In this document: piece after piece, positions 1 through 11,270 of the stretch
How positions within the stretch are numbered: position 1 is the stretch's first letter
How the letters are laid out: the number at the start of each line of letters is the position of its first letter
From: Lepus europaeus
Taxonomy: Eukaryota > Chordata > Mammalia > Lagomorpha > Leporidae
Length of the DNA: 64,000 nucleotides
Reading direction: 5' to 3'
Assembly (NCBI RefSeq): GCF_033115175.1
Contig: NC_084827.1
Span: 147,615,701-147,679,700, forward strand
The notes under the pieces: generated by a model
Told to the model about the DNA's origin: nothing
Databases searched by the model: none
Seen by the model: the letters and a program-made list of their open reading frames with translations, nothing else
Made by a program: the position numbers and the translations under genes

Positions 1-1137
1 GCTGGTTACGGGGGAGCAGAGTCAGGAGTATCACCAAGGAACTGCTCAGTGCTTTAAGCCCACACAAATCTGAGTGGCAGACTGTACTTGAGCCAGTGAG
101 AGGGTTTATAGTGTTTGAATTTTTGTGCCTGGCAGAGATGATTCCAGGATGGCATGATACCTGTGTTCAATGTGTTAAGGGCTATCCTAGGAAAGATGGA
201 TTAGATTTGCTTTGTGGGCTTCCTGGAGTGCTCAGCTCTAATGATCCACAAAAGCATATGATGGAATGGGGTGATAATGATATTGTTAACATCATTTTCT
301 TCCTACATTTGGCGTGGATTCAGGGCCAAGGAGACTGCATGGGATTGTCCAAGATTCCAGATTGGCTCAGGGCAAGTCTGCTAGATTCTCATCTACATCA
401 TAACATGAGCTAGTGGGGAAGGGAAGGAGTCAGGGAACAAGGTAGTAAAGGGGACTGGGAAATGGACCTGGTTGAAGGACTGGTTCCCTCCATGAAGGCA
501 CTTACAATAGGTTCATGTTCCATTCAAGTAGGCATCACTGTTACAGAGGTCTAACTTGGCAGGCTGGTACCATAGCAGGAAAGGACCTGGTAGGAAATAC
601 TCAAAGCCAGATGACTATTGACCTTTTGGTGGGTCAGTTGATTCACATTAGGATTCCTGCCAACATTTGGAGGTACAGAGAATAGGATCCTGTGGTTAGG
701 CGGAGGCTAGGCAGTGTGTCAGTGAGAATTAGAAATCTGGGTAAATTAACTGAGACCAATATTCAGTTGAACTCAGTAAGCTGGGGAGGGCTACATTCTC
801 CTGGACACCTTGCCTGGGTACACTACCATATCCTTGGATTCTTTTTCAACACAGTTCTCTAAAGGAACCATGGGCAGTTATCACAGCTGGCACTCAAGAT
901 GTTATTGACAACCTTAGGGATTTTAACTACTTTCAACCTTTTCTAAGACCCACCTCCAATGTCCCCTCCTTTGTCATGCCTTCCTAAACTCTCACGTGTG
1001 GTTATTCTCACTGCATTTTGTCTTTACTCTTTTGGCTCTGACCACTCTGCAGTCTCAGTGTTTGTTTATGGACTTAACCTCTTCTTAAGATTAAGTTCAC
1101 TGTGGCTAATGAAAGAGTCCTTTCCATGGAAGTGTGT
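1..1137. other. Unique intergenic sequence, no feature recognised
   Basis: No repeat family, exon or promoter could be recognised here. The frame at 96-413 (105 codons) has no known domain and no splice or codon-use support, so I treat it as chance. By synteny this is expected to be the distal part of the CTLA4-ICOS interval. No CTLA4 last exon or recognisable CTLA4 3' UTR is visible. Confidence 0.5.
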
Positions 1138-1154
1138 GTCTATCCTAATCTTTT

Positions 1155-1474
1155 TTTTTTTTTTTTGACAGGCAGAGTTAGACAGAGAGAGAGAGAGAAA
1201 GGTCTTCCTTCTGTTGGTCCACCCGCCAAATGGCCGCTATGGCCGGTGCGCTACGCCTATCCGAAGCCAGGAGCCAGGTGCTTCCTCCTGGTCTCCCATG
1301 CGGGTGCAGGACCCAAGCACTTGGGCCATCCTCCACTGCACTCCTGGGCCACAGCAGAGAGCTGGACTGGAAGAGGAGCAACTGGGACAGAACGCGGCGC
1401 CCCAACTGGGACTAGAACCCGGGGTGCCAGCGTCGCAGGTGGAGGATTAGCCTAGTGAGTCACAGAGCCAGCCA
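1155..1474 (-). mobile_element. CSINE (lagomorph C repeat), full length, young
   Basis: Minus-oriented lagomorph SINE. A poly-T run (reverse of the A tail) is followed by the reversed TC-rich 3' region, the body and the tRNA-like head. A 17-bp target-site duplication GTCTATCCTAATCTTTT is present at 1138-1154 and 1475-1491 and is perfect, so insertion is fairly recent. The several open frames across 1102-1455 are by-products of this GC-rich SINE and not genes. Confidence 0.93.
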
Positions 1475-1491
1475 GTCTATCCTAATCTTTT

Positions 1492-2757
1492 GACAGAATG
1501 ATATTATTTAGACTTTTGTCAAATAATTTGCCTAAGGTCTCTTCATTACAAGCTGTAGAGATGAGTTTGCATTGATGTCAGTCTGATTTCAAACCCTGGG
1601 TTCTTTTCCTTAAATCCTGTACTCTGTTGTGTGCCTTTCAGTGTGTTGGCATAGACTTAGGTTAAGAAGACAGTGAGGTTGCATTTGTGAGTTTGGACAG
1701 ACATAAAAGGAACTTCATTGCTCCTCTGGAAGTGGAGCTGCTCTCTTCCAACTTCAGACATTTCCATCTTCACTGGTGCATTATATACACTGGGATCAAA
1801 CTAGTCTCGATGAATCTGACTTTAGACAACAGTCCCAACACTCTCGCCTTTATGCAGCTGCAGCTGAACATTTCAGTCTAACTTGGCTGCCTAATCTGTA
1901 GACTCTTTCAAATCAAACATCTTTTAGCCTAGTGAAACTGAGAAAATTATTTTATAATCACCCTCTCTGGAAAAAAAATAGTCAATGGAAATTTTTAATA
2001 AAAAAGAGTGTGGTAGAAACAGAGTTTTAAGTCAGAATTGGAAAACATGCAACAAAATCTTTATCCACTGGCCTCTACAATATTCTGTGGCCATATGTGG
2101 AAATTTGTAGGTATTAAATTAGACATGGGCTGTTTTTTCTGTTTGTAGAACATAACAGAAATGTAATTGAAAACCACACAGCAATATCATAATACCAAAG
2201 GGGATGCTTATTCTCTTCAAGGTTGAAATATACACAAATTGTCCTTGAACGAAAAAAACACTGTTAATATTTTCACTAAATATTGTGCACTTCTCAGAGA
2301 AAGATAGTTAAAAGAGTAAATGTAATCATCTATTTAAGTCTAAATTATATTCAAGAGTGACATAATGGGGAAAAACATAATACATGAAGTTAATCTTACT
2401 TTTCCTATATTTAATGGCTTGAATGTTTTCCTGTGTACAGAGTTACAAGTCTCTGTTTAGTTCCTTAAAAATGATTCATACTGGCCTTCTTACAGAAGAC
2501 AGAAAACGAATATAGGAGAGTTTCATCACTTGACAAAAGCACAGATAATTTTTCCTGAGCTGGGAGCACTGTGAAGTCCCACATCAGGCAACCCTTCCCA
2601 TGAGAACCCTTCTGTGGAGCTCTGAAAAGAGAACTGTCAAGGGCAAGGAGGCTTGTTTGGTGAACCAGGAGTCCTAAGCTTTGCTCTTTGTTCTGTCTAG
2701 CAAGTTTTCAGTTACCTGCAGCCATTTCTGGGTTAGGCTCTTTTCAATAGTCACTTC
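1492..2757. other. Unique AT-rich intergenic sequence
   Basis: No gene or clear repeat is visible in this stretch. The short frame 1687-1881 shows nothing recognisable. Confidence 0.5.
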
Positions 2758-3113
2758 CATGGTTTGAGTAGGACATAGTTCCTGAACTCAAGTAGACACT
2801 TAAAGTTTAAACCCCAGAGTCTTACGGTACTAGTGCAGAGAGAGTGAAAAATGGGTCTCATAGGAGATCCTTAGTTCACTGGGACACACCCTTAGAGGGT
2901 AGCTCTCATGAGTTGAGTTGGGTCCAACTCTGCTTTCTGGCTTGCCATGTGATTGTTCCTCTGTCATTGTCATCTTCTGGTCTCACCAGACAGCCAAACC
3001 AATGGGGCCTGACCAGGTTTGGAGGGTCTACCTCCAAATACATAAACCTCCTTCCTTTATAAGTAGCTTGTCTTAGGTATTACATTGTTGTAATGAATAG
3101 CTAACAAATACAG
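2758..3113 (+). mobile_element. MaLR solo LTR (MST/MLT1 type)
   Basis: The right end carries the usual MaLR LTR 3' landmarks in order: an AATAAACC-like signal (cataaacctcc), the ctttataa block, then a degenerate acccagtctcaggtatt-like block, ending in a degenerate aacggactaataca-like terminus at about 3113. The left end has the ATGGTTTGA-like start. It is old and diverged. It is a solo LTR: no internal retroviral sequence lies next to it. Confidence 0.65.
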
Positions 3114-3274
3114 TCACCTTGATTGCTGCAGCCCAAGAGGAATTCCCTGCCCCTGAACTCGTTCTCATGCTCTCTTACAATGAGACAATTTGTGATTGCC
3201 TAACTCTCATAAGTAAGTTTTCCTGCATTCATGTTACTATCTTCCCAATACATAACGAGCTCATTTTACTTTAC

Positions 3275-3448
3275 GGAGACAGTGTGGAGTGAAGGTTAAA
3301 GCATGGCCTCTGCAGCACAGGATCAGGGCTGTCCTGTATAACACTCTATGCCTTAGTTTCTTCATCTGTAACATGACATTGCAGATGAAAAGAATTAGTG
3401 TATATAAAGGGCTTAGGATGGGCCCAACATTAAATATATAGTAATAAA
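3275..3448 (+). repeat. MIR SINE
   Basis: Plus-oriented mammal-wide interspersed repeat. The conserved core is visible as ccttagtttcttcatctgta, followed by the gggcttaggatgggcccaac 3' part. It abuts the DNA transposon that begins at about 3449. Confidence 0.75.
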
Positions 3449-4092
3449 TGTAGTAAGTTGTCCCTCAATACCCTGGGGGAATTGGTTCCAAAATCTGTGG
3501 ATGCTCAAGCCCCTTATATAAAAGTATTTGCCTTTAACCTATGCACATCCTCCCACATTCTTTAAATCACTTTGGATTACTTATAACAACTAATACAATG
3601 TAAATGCTGTATGAATAGTTGTTATAGGGGTGAGCTTTTGGATCATCACTTTGGATGCCTGCATCCCAAATCAGAATGGCCAGGTTGAGTACTGGTTGCT
3701 CCCCTTCTGATCCAGCTTCCTGTTAATGTGCATTCTGGAAGGCAGCAGATGATGGCTCAAGTACTTGTGTTCCTGCCTCCCTTGGAGACCTGGATGGAGT
3801 TCCAGGTTCCTGGCTTCAGCCTAGCCTAGTCCTGGCTGTTGGATATTTGGAGAGGGAATCAGCAGATGGAAGATCTGTCTTCTTATGTCTCTGTCTCTCT
3901 GCCTCTTTGTATCTCTCTGCCTTTCAAATAAAATGAAAAACAAAGTTGCTATTCTATATTGTTTAGGGAATAATGACAAGAAAAAATCTGTATGTGTTCA
4001 GTATGGACACAACTTTTTTGGGAATATTTTTGGTCCAAAGTTGTCAACTCTATACATATGTGGAACCCAGGGATATAGGGAACTGACTACAT
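3449..4092. mobile_element. MER2-like Tigger-derived DNA transposon, split by a SINE
   Basis: The two halves, 3449-3626 and 3945-4092, match the non-autonomous MER2/Tigger (TcMar) pattern. The left part reads through the ccctcaataccc terminus, the tggatgctcaagccc block and aatacaatgtaaatgct. The right part continues with tattgtttagggaataatga, the ttcagtatggacacaac block and the inverted terminus ending ggaactgactac. The joined length (about 330 bp) fits a near-complete element. The internal CSINE was inserted later. Confidence 0.75.
3627..3944 (+). mobile_element. CSINE, older copy, nested in MER2-like element
   Basis: Plus-oriented and diverged CSINE, ending in the TC-rich 3' region and ctgcctttcaaataaaatg tail. 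The approximate 9-bp target duplication GTTGTTATA / GTTGCTATT lies at 3618-3626 and 3945-3953. It interrupts the MER2-like transposon cleanly, which gives the order of insertion. Confidence 0.8.
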
Positions 4093-5013
4093 TACTGTAA
4101 TATACTTTTATCATTTCTTCATGACTCCACAGAGTACAGATACTCCTTAGCTAATGATAGATTATGACCTGATAAACCCATTGTAAGCTGATTCTATCAC
4201 GAGTGGATGAAGCATTCAATACACTTACCCTATCGAGCATCATTCTTAGTAACATAGTACATTGCAGAGGAGTAACTGTTTTCCCTTCCTGATTGCATGA
4301 CTGACTCAGAGCTGTGCTCACTGCTGCTGCCCAGAATCATGAGACAGCATTTTATCACATATCTTTGGTCCAAGACATGACAAGAAGTCAATATTTCTAC
4401 TGAATGTGTATTGTTTTTGCACTATTGTGTAGTTGGAAAAATCATTAAAAAGAATCATTGTAAGTCAAACACCATTGTCTATACTTTGTACACATTGCCT
4501 GGCCTAGGGAAATTCTATCTTTTTTCCTGCTTTTTTTTCACCTTTCCTTCATTTTTCCTTTAGTATTTGCTATTCCAAATAAAAAAAAATGGAGATGTAT
4601 GGTAAGGCTGGACATTTGAATTCACTACCTCTGTTGGTTATTCTCCCTTAGCCCCTGTAAACTTGTTTTCCAGTCTCTCCCTGCTCTGCTCTGTGCCTGG
4701 GGAAGCTGACTTGAATGGATGAAATCATCCGCCTGCTCTGCCATCTGGCAGTTGATCCATGGAAGGTGCCAGCAGGAAGTGGAAGAGTGGGAAGACAAGG
4801 TGGTAGGTTACTTCTACTCATCTCTACTTTGGCACTAGTTTCATCTTTCTTCACTGTAGCTCTTGTTGGGAGACTCTTCCTCTTCTGCTTTCATTAGGCT
4901 CTAGTAACACTTTTTCTGTTTCTTACAGAGTCCTAGGGAAAGTAAGGAATGTCTGCTGTTGCTGGCCACTGGGAGTCTCAATATGCACTATTTTCCTTTA
5001 ATCCTGTTTACCT
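4093..5013. other. Unique intergenic sequence
   Basis: No recognisable gene or repeat. The frames at 4648-4854 (minus) and 4715-4897 (plus) overlap each other and show no known domain. Confidence 0.5.
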
Positions 5014-5046
5014 CTCTCTCTCTCTCTCTCTTTTTTTTTTTTTTTT
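5014..5046. repeat. (TC)n plus T-run simple repeat
   Basis: A run of about nine TC units is followed by about 17 T. It may be the remnant tail of a retroelement next to the L1 at 5088, but no SINE body is attached. Confidence 0.8.
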
Positions 5047-5087
5047 GTACTGATCCAGGATGGATTTATTTATTTATTTAGATGTAC

Positions 5088-5986
5088 TTTTTTTTTAAAA
5101 AAAAAAACTTTTATTTAGTAAATATAATTTTCCAGAGTACAGTTTATGGGATATAATGCAGAAGATCGATTTAGTATATATTAAGTAAAGATTTCATCAG
5201 TTTGCACCCACACAGAACATAAAGTGTAAAATACTGTTTCAGTACTAGTTATAGCATTACTTCACACTGGACAACACATTAAGGACAGATCCCACATGAG
5301 GAGTAAGTACACAGTGACTCCTGTTGCTGACTTAATAATTTGACACTCTTGTTTATGGCGTCAGCAATCTCCCTAGGCTCTAGTCATGAGTTGCCAGGGC
5401 TATGGAAGCCTCTTGAGTTCGCTGACTTCAATCTTATTTAGACAAGGTCATAGTCAAAGTGGAAGTTCTCTCCTCCCTTCAGAGAAAGGTACCTCCTTCT
5501 TCGATGGCCCATTCTTTCCATTGGGATCTCACAGAGATCTTTCATTTAGGTCATTTTTTTGCCACAGTGTCTTGGCTTTCCATGCCTACAATACTCTCAT
5601 GGGCTTTTTAGCCAGATCCGAATGCTTTAAGGGCTGATTCTGAAGCCGGAGTGCTGTTTAGGGCATCAGCCATTCTATATGAGTCTGCTGTGTATCCCGC
5701 TTCCCATGTTGGATCGTTCTCTCCCTTTTTGATTCTATCAGTTAGTATTTGCAGACACTAGTCTTATTTGTGTGATCCCTTTGACTCTTAGACCTATCAG
5801 TGTGATCAATTGTGAATTGAAATTGATCACTTGGACTAGTGAGATGGCACTGGTACATGCCACCTTGATGGGATTGTATTGGAATCCCCTGGCACGTTTC
5901 TAACTCCACCATTTGGGGCAAGTCCGATTGAGCATGTCCCAAATTGTACATATCCTCCCTGTCTTATTCCCACTCTTATATTTACC
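5088..5986 (-). mobile_element. Rabbit-lineage L1, 3' end only, 5'-truncated
   Basis: Minus-oriented. After a T/A-rich tail the sequence reads through the rabbit L1 3' untranslated region with low divergence, including the blocks agatttcatcagtttgcacc, ggacaacacattaagga, tagtcatgagttgcc, ggatcgttctctccc and ccaccttgatgggattg. It stops abruptly at about 5986, so about 0.9 kb of 3' UTR survives and no ORF2 is present. The open frames 5386-5637 and 5742-5951 lie inside this UTR and are not genes. Together with the CSINEs it identifies the host as a lagomorph. The target duplication is not clear. Confidence 0.88.
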
Positions 5987-6696
5987 TTTTTGTGATTTTT
6001 TAATTTAAATTTCCATGGTCAGATCATCTGAATGAGTTCTGTTGATATCTGAACTGATACATCACATATCCTTGGATATGTCATTTTGTACTTCTGGATC
6101 TGCATTTTTCTCCATAGTGTAAGGGTGTTGGTCAGACTTGCTAGCTCTAAGGTTCCGTCTAGATCTGAGAGCCTACAGAGCTATCACTAGAATTTTGAGT
6201 GACCTTGATAAGCTGCAGAGATTTTCAGACATAAACAAGCCAAATTTCAATTAAAAACAAGTAGAGAAGTGCTCTTTGGGAGGAAAAACAAGTTACAAAA
6301 ATACCAGCAATAAATGCCCAGTTATGTATGAGTACATCAACAAAAGACACAGAGATGAGTAATCAGTGTATGATGTTGTTCTAACTGAACAAATAAGGAG
6401 GGCGCTATAAGGAGGTGTGACCTGCAGGAAGTACAAGGCTATCCCCTGAAGATTCTTATGTACTACGGGCCTGGGTGCTATGATTTGTGTGGTTTAGTAA
6501 CTTGAAAGATGGAAACTTAAGAGAAAAGAGACCTAAAGTTAAACTGAAATTGGAAAAGGCTTACAGAAAAGCCCTTTTCTTCTGTTTTTCATCCTTCTTC
6601 CATTTGTGAAGGGCCTGAAGAATTAAGGAGTATTTCTCATTCATATGAAGGGATATTTCAACTCTACATATCCTGGATATGAACTATGTTGATTGT
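5987..6696. other. Unique intergenic sequence
   Basis: No gene or repeat recognised between the L1 3' end and the MaLR LTR. Confidence 0.5.
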
Positions 6697-7172
6697 CTCA
6701 GTTCATTTTGTGTTGCTATAACAAAATAACAGAGACTACATTCTTTACAAAGAACTCTTTATTTAGCTCACTGTTTTTAAATCTGAAATTATAAGCTCAG
6801 GTGTTCATACCTGCTGAGGATATAGTGACCTCAGCTGGCCATATCTGGTGAGGAAATAGTATGCACAGGCTGAATCATGACATGGTGATGGCATCACATG
6901 GTGAGAATGTATGTGAGAGTGGTATGGGCAGAAGAGACCAAACTTACAGGCTGACATGCTCTATAACCACCTGCTCTTATTGTAACTAATCCAGTCCTGT
7001 GAGACCTAACACACTCCCTCAAAAGAACCACTAATCCCTTCCAAGGGTAGTACCCCCCAGTGACATCATGAGCTCCCTCTTAAAGATTACATCACCTTTC
7101 AATATCACATTGAGGATTAAGCCTTCAGCACACAAACCAGTAGAGGACAAACCATATTCAAAGCATAGCTTT
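6697..7172 (-). mobile_element. MaLR solo LTR (MST/MLT1 type)
   Basis: Minus-oriented. It opens with the reverse of the LTR 3' terminus (cattttgtgttgctataaca), then tttatttagctcac and a catcacatggtg block, and ends with acaaaccatattcaaagcat, the reverse of the usual LTR start. It is near complete, about 475 bp, and diverged. No internal retroviral region is attached. Confidence 0.75.
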
Positions 7173-10100
7173 CTGCAAGCTGCATGTTGGTTAATCATAT
7201 ATGTAATCCTAGATATAAGTTACAATGATCAGTACTTTGTAGGCTGTTAAATAGTTTGTTACTGGTGGTGTTGAGGTGTATGGAAAACTTCTTTTCACTA
7301 TGACTACTTTTCCCACTGTGATGGCTTGAACTCTGAACAATTACTGGTAGAGAACAGGTTTTCAACGAATACCTTCAGTGAAATAAGTGCCTGGCTGGAT
7401 ATAGAAACAAGGCTAAGATCACCACTGAATGAACTCGAGATCAGTATAAGGAGACAGTTTCAAAGGATGTGCCTTTACTCACTAGGTAGGGAACTGAATT
7501 CTACTTCCTAGATAATTATCAAGCCGTGGAATGGAATTCTGCATATTTAAGATAAAGTCTCAAGCATAAAATTCTATTAAAGGAGTTCTTCAAGTGGCTG
7601 GAAGCTATGAGTACCAGTCCCATTACTAATTAGCTGTCTTTCATGACTTTCAGGAAACTTCTCTGGTCTCAAAATTTCTCACTATCTTCCATTTGAGAAA
7701 CACATTGCTATCTCAAAAGTATTTTCATGTACATCAGGTACATCATCAGTAGTTGAAGGTAATGATAATAAGAAGTATGTTGTACAGGAAGAGTATGACA
7801 AAATCAAGGTTTAGGGATATTAATTATGATTTTCTTGAACCAGCGACCATATAGGATGCTAGCAATGTAGGCAGAGGCTTTACCTGCAACTCCACAACAC
7901 TGGCTTAAGACTTTTTTACAGAATGTTTTTACTGGTTCAATCTATTTTGTGATTCATTTTTTATCATGGTACTATCTCTGTGATCCATTTGAGAAGAAGC
8001 ATAAATAATAATAAAATTATTGCTTTGTAAGTTTTGAAATGGGCAAATAAAATTTATTCAATCTTAGGTCCTTCTAGAATGTTAATTTTTGTTACTGAAT
8101 GAAAGGCAAGTCATTTGATTTTTTTTTTTTAATAGATGTCCTTCCCTTCTCCCTCCCCTCAAGACCTCAGAGTGTTGTTATCTGGAAAGAATTCAATAAA
8201 TACGCTCCACAACAAATAAGACTTGAGGCCACACACTTGGAACAGTCAGAATGGGTTTGGTGAGGTATGCTAATTAAGAGAGAAAAGGAGTACAATTCAT
8301 TTCTGAATTGATTATCGAATTCTTCTTGTAAGTGACACGATTGAAACTGCATATTGGCTTTGCAAACTGCTGAGTCCATATTTCTAAATCTGTGAAAGCT
8401 CAGCAGATGAGACCTTCTCAGCAAGGCAAGAGGGTTTTGCCAGCAAGAAACTTGATGAGGTGTTGTACCTTGTGGCCAACCATTTCTCAAGAGTCCTCTT
8501 TCTGTTTCACCTATTGAATTACATTATGATTGACAGGCAGCTTCACTCATTATTCAGATTTGCTTTGTATTATCGCCTTAGAAAATCTTGTCACCACAAT
8601 ACTTTTTAAAAGCACAGTCATATCATTAGTATGGAATCACTCAACATTAGAGCATGAAGGGTCTCAGGCATCATTTAGCTTAAGTCCATTCTCTCAGGAG
8701 CAGTCATTCAGTTTTTCCCATGCCAAACTCTTGGCGGGTGGATCCAAGAATCCCTCTCATCTCTGTTGAAATATTTCACAGGAAGTTCTTTGTAATTGCT
8801 TTCTAGACTACTATTCAAACTCTTAGGCTCCCACACTACAAAATGGTGCATTGAATCAGAAGCTGTACCAAAAATTATAACCAAAAGTTTCATATGATAT
8901 AAGCTAAAGGATTTATTTAGGCATTTTTGCCATTGCAAAATGAGTAGAAACATTATTTTGTTTTCCATATGGAAGAGACATTTCACAAAAGCTGATATCA
9001 ATGTTTGAGCAATGCAGAATTGAAGCTCATCCATTTAGGTCTAATCTTCAGATAGCCTTCTATTTTTATTGCTGTCTTCTGTAAAGAAGCTATAGGAGAC
9101 TTCTATAAAGGTGTCCTGGAGAGTATGGTATGTTTAGATTTTACAGTGGCAAAGAGCACTAAGGAAAAAATAACACACATTTACCTTTGTCTTCTGGACA
9201 TTTTCTTTTCTCCCAGACATGATGTCTGTTTCAGAAACACATTGCTAATAACAGAACAGCTATGGCTACATGAATAAACACATTGTCCAGCTGAAAGAAT
9301 ACCATTCAGACTGCTGAAAACAGAGCCAAGTTAAACAATAGCTGCATAGAATTAGTAGAATGGCATTTTGCCACTTAATAAATTACAAGAAACAGATGTC
9401 AAGTTTTTTGTAAAGGACACATAGCCTGAACTTGGCCTGTTTATCGAGAATTTGCAAAAGAACTTCAAATTCATGGATTTAGAGAAAAGCCCCTAACTCA
9501 TTCCTGTGTATACATGCATTGATAACTCTAGCATATGATGTGATAGCTTTTCTCATTCAAAAACCCACTTATTATTAGGCATACTTAATGCTTTTGTTGG
9601 GTTGGAAAATGGGGATGTATTTAGCATCCACTTATTGCCACCATATGATGCCGTACATCACTCTCCTTGTCTGGGATTTACTAACCATTCTCTTAGAACA
9701 TGATACAGTGAGGATTAATGTGCACTACAGAAGATAAATAATCATTATATGTTCTCTGAGATCAAGGTTGTGTGACATATTTCTGCTGAACCTCTCATAG
9801 TAGCTAGCAAAGTGATAACAGAGCAAATTCTTCATTATTTTTGAAAAGGGCATTTTGCATTAACATTCTTCATAGCCTATCTTCCTTAGAGGCTTACATA
9901 GAATCTAGTCATTTACCACAGATAGTCATTAAGTAAAAAAGAAAAGCATGGGCATGAGATGTTGTGAGGCAGAAGAGAAGAATTGAGATCAAGGCTGGAG
10001 AGGTGAGAAATGTTGAAGAGAGGAAACAGGTAGAGATCATTTGTTAATTTATGGCTGCTCAAGAAGAGGTCGGAACTAAATCACTATTTATAATCTTGAC

Positions 10101-10985
10101 ATACTGTGTTAGTCCAAGTCTAAAACAATAAGGTGAATTGCTCTGAATTCAAGATTGGAAACTGTTGAGGGATAGGCCATGCTGAAAGAATGTGATCAAA
10201 CATTTGTGAGAAATGAATTGGCTGCCTGTTGGCTGGAGTCCTTGGAAGCGTATTGAAAATGTGGACTGGGAACCAATAAGGAGACTGTTCAATATCGCTG
10301 AAGCCATTTTTTAGTAGGAACAAGGCTGATTCTATAGTTACTTTGAAACTGTGGTATCTTCCCCAACTTTATATATTTTCCGCTTATTTGTTTATTTAAC
10401 AATAACTTTTATCTGAGAATTACTGTCTACTTGCTAAAGAAATTTATACTGACATAAGCCTTGGTAGTCTGTCTGGTTTCAAATCATAGTCTTGGAGAAG
10501 AGGGCAAAGAGAGAGGAAAAGAGCATTTGTTGGTTCTGTTGCAATGTAACCATACTTTAAGATTCTCTGGGACAGCTTCTACCAGAAAAGCTAAATCTGA
10601 AAAATCTCCAGCTACCTCCTTGTTGGTTATGCATCTAGTACAACAGTCCTCTGTTGTCTCTGTCCAACTGCAGACTCAGAATTTTCTCCTGTCCCTGGTA
10701 GGCCAACAGAGAGTACTTTCTCAGACTTGAAATGGTGGGATGTCTTCTGGGTCAATGGGGTCAAGCTTATATTCAATGTTGATGCCAGTGAGTTTTTTAC
10801 TGACTGTTTTATGAAGAAACTATAAGTGAGTTTGGTGAATCAGAAAGGCCACCTTGTCCAAGGAACTTTAGGGGAATGGTAGTGGCATAACCACACTGAG
10901 AGAAGACACAGACAAGAACCATGGAATTAGCCTATAGGCACTAGCACAATCATGATACAGTCATTAAAATGACATTTATATAATT
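7173..10985. other. Long repeat-poor intergenic block
   Basis: About 3.8 kb in which I recognise no SINE, LINE, LTR or exon. Several frames of 60-108 codons occur (8167-8490 and 8708-9034 on minus, 10461-10730 on plus), but none has a recognisable domain. The tract 8660-8695 has some resemblance to old mammalian repeats, but too little to call. Confidence 0.5.
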
Positions 10986-10997
10986 TGGCAAGTGGTT

Positions 10998-11020
10998 TTG
11001 TGTGTGTTGTGTGTGTGTGA

Positions 11021-11054
<34 letters not shown>
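10998..11054. repeat. (TG)n then (GA)n microsatellite
   Basis: Compound dinucleotide repeat: interrupted TG/GTGTGA units, about 45 bp, followed by about six GA units. Confidence 0.95.
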
Positions 11055-11139
11055 AAATCTTTTGGAATCTCCATGGATAATACTTACATTCAGGGATTGC
11101 ATGTAGCAGAAGTATCTTAAACTTTTAGAATTGAATTTA

Positions 11140-11270
11140 GATTATCTTCATAAGAATAATTTGAGGTAGAAATTAATATTACCTTCATTTGTAAGATGAG
11201 AAAATTGAGATATATTAGTGATTTGTTCACTGTTAATTGGAAAGATGGAGAAAAACGAGGCAGGCTGATT
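11140..11270 (-). repeat. MIR SINE fragment
   Basis: Minus-oriented MIR core is visible as ttgtaagatgagaaaattga followed by gtgatttgttcact, the reverse form of the 'cctcatctgtaaaatgg' core. Confidence 0.6.

Noticed and set aside
1..1137. Possible CTLA4 3' end at the left edge
   Set aside because: I could not find the CTLA4 C-terminal coding sequence or its AT-repeat-containing 3' UTR, so CTLA4 is presumed to lie outside the window.
1102..1455. Open frames of 60-117 codons on both strands
   Set aside because: They lie in a young CSINE and recur in every other young copy (42969-43424, 50449-50885, 30284-30651).
5386..5951. Two frames of 83 and 69 codons
   Set aside because: They are inside the 3' untranslated region of a rabbit-lineage L1.
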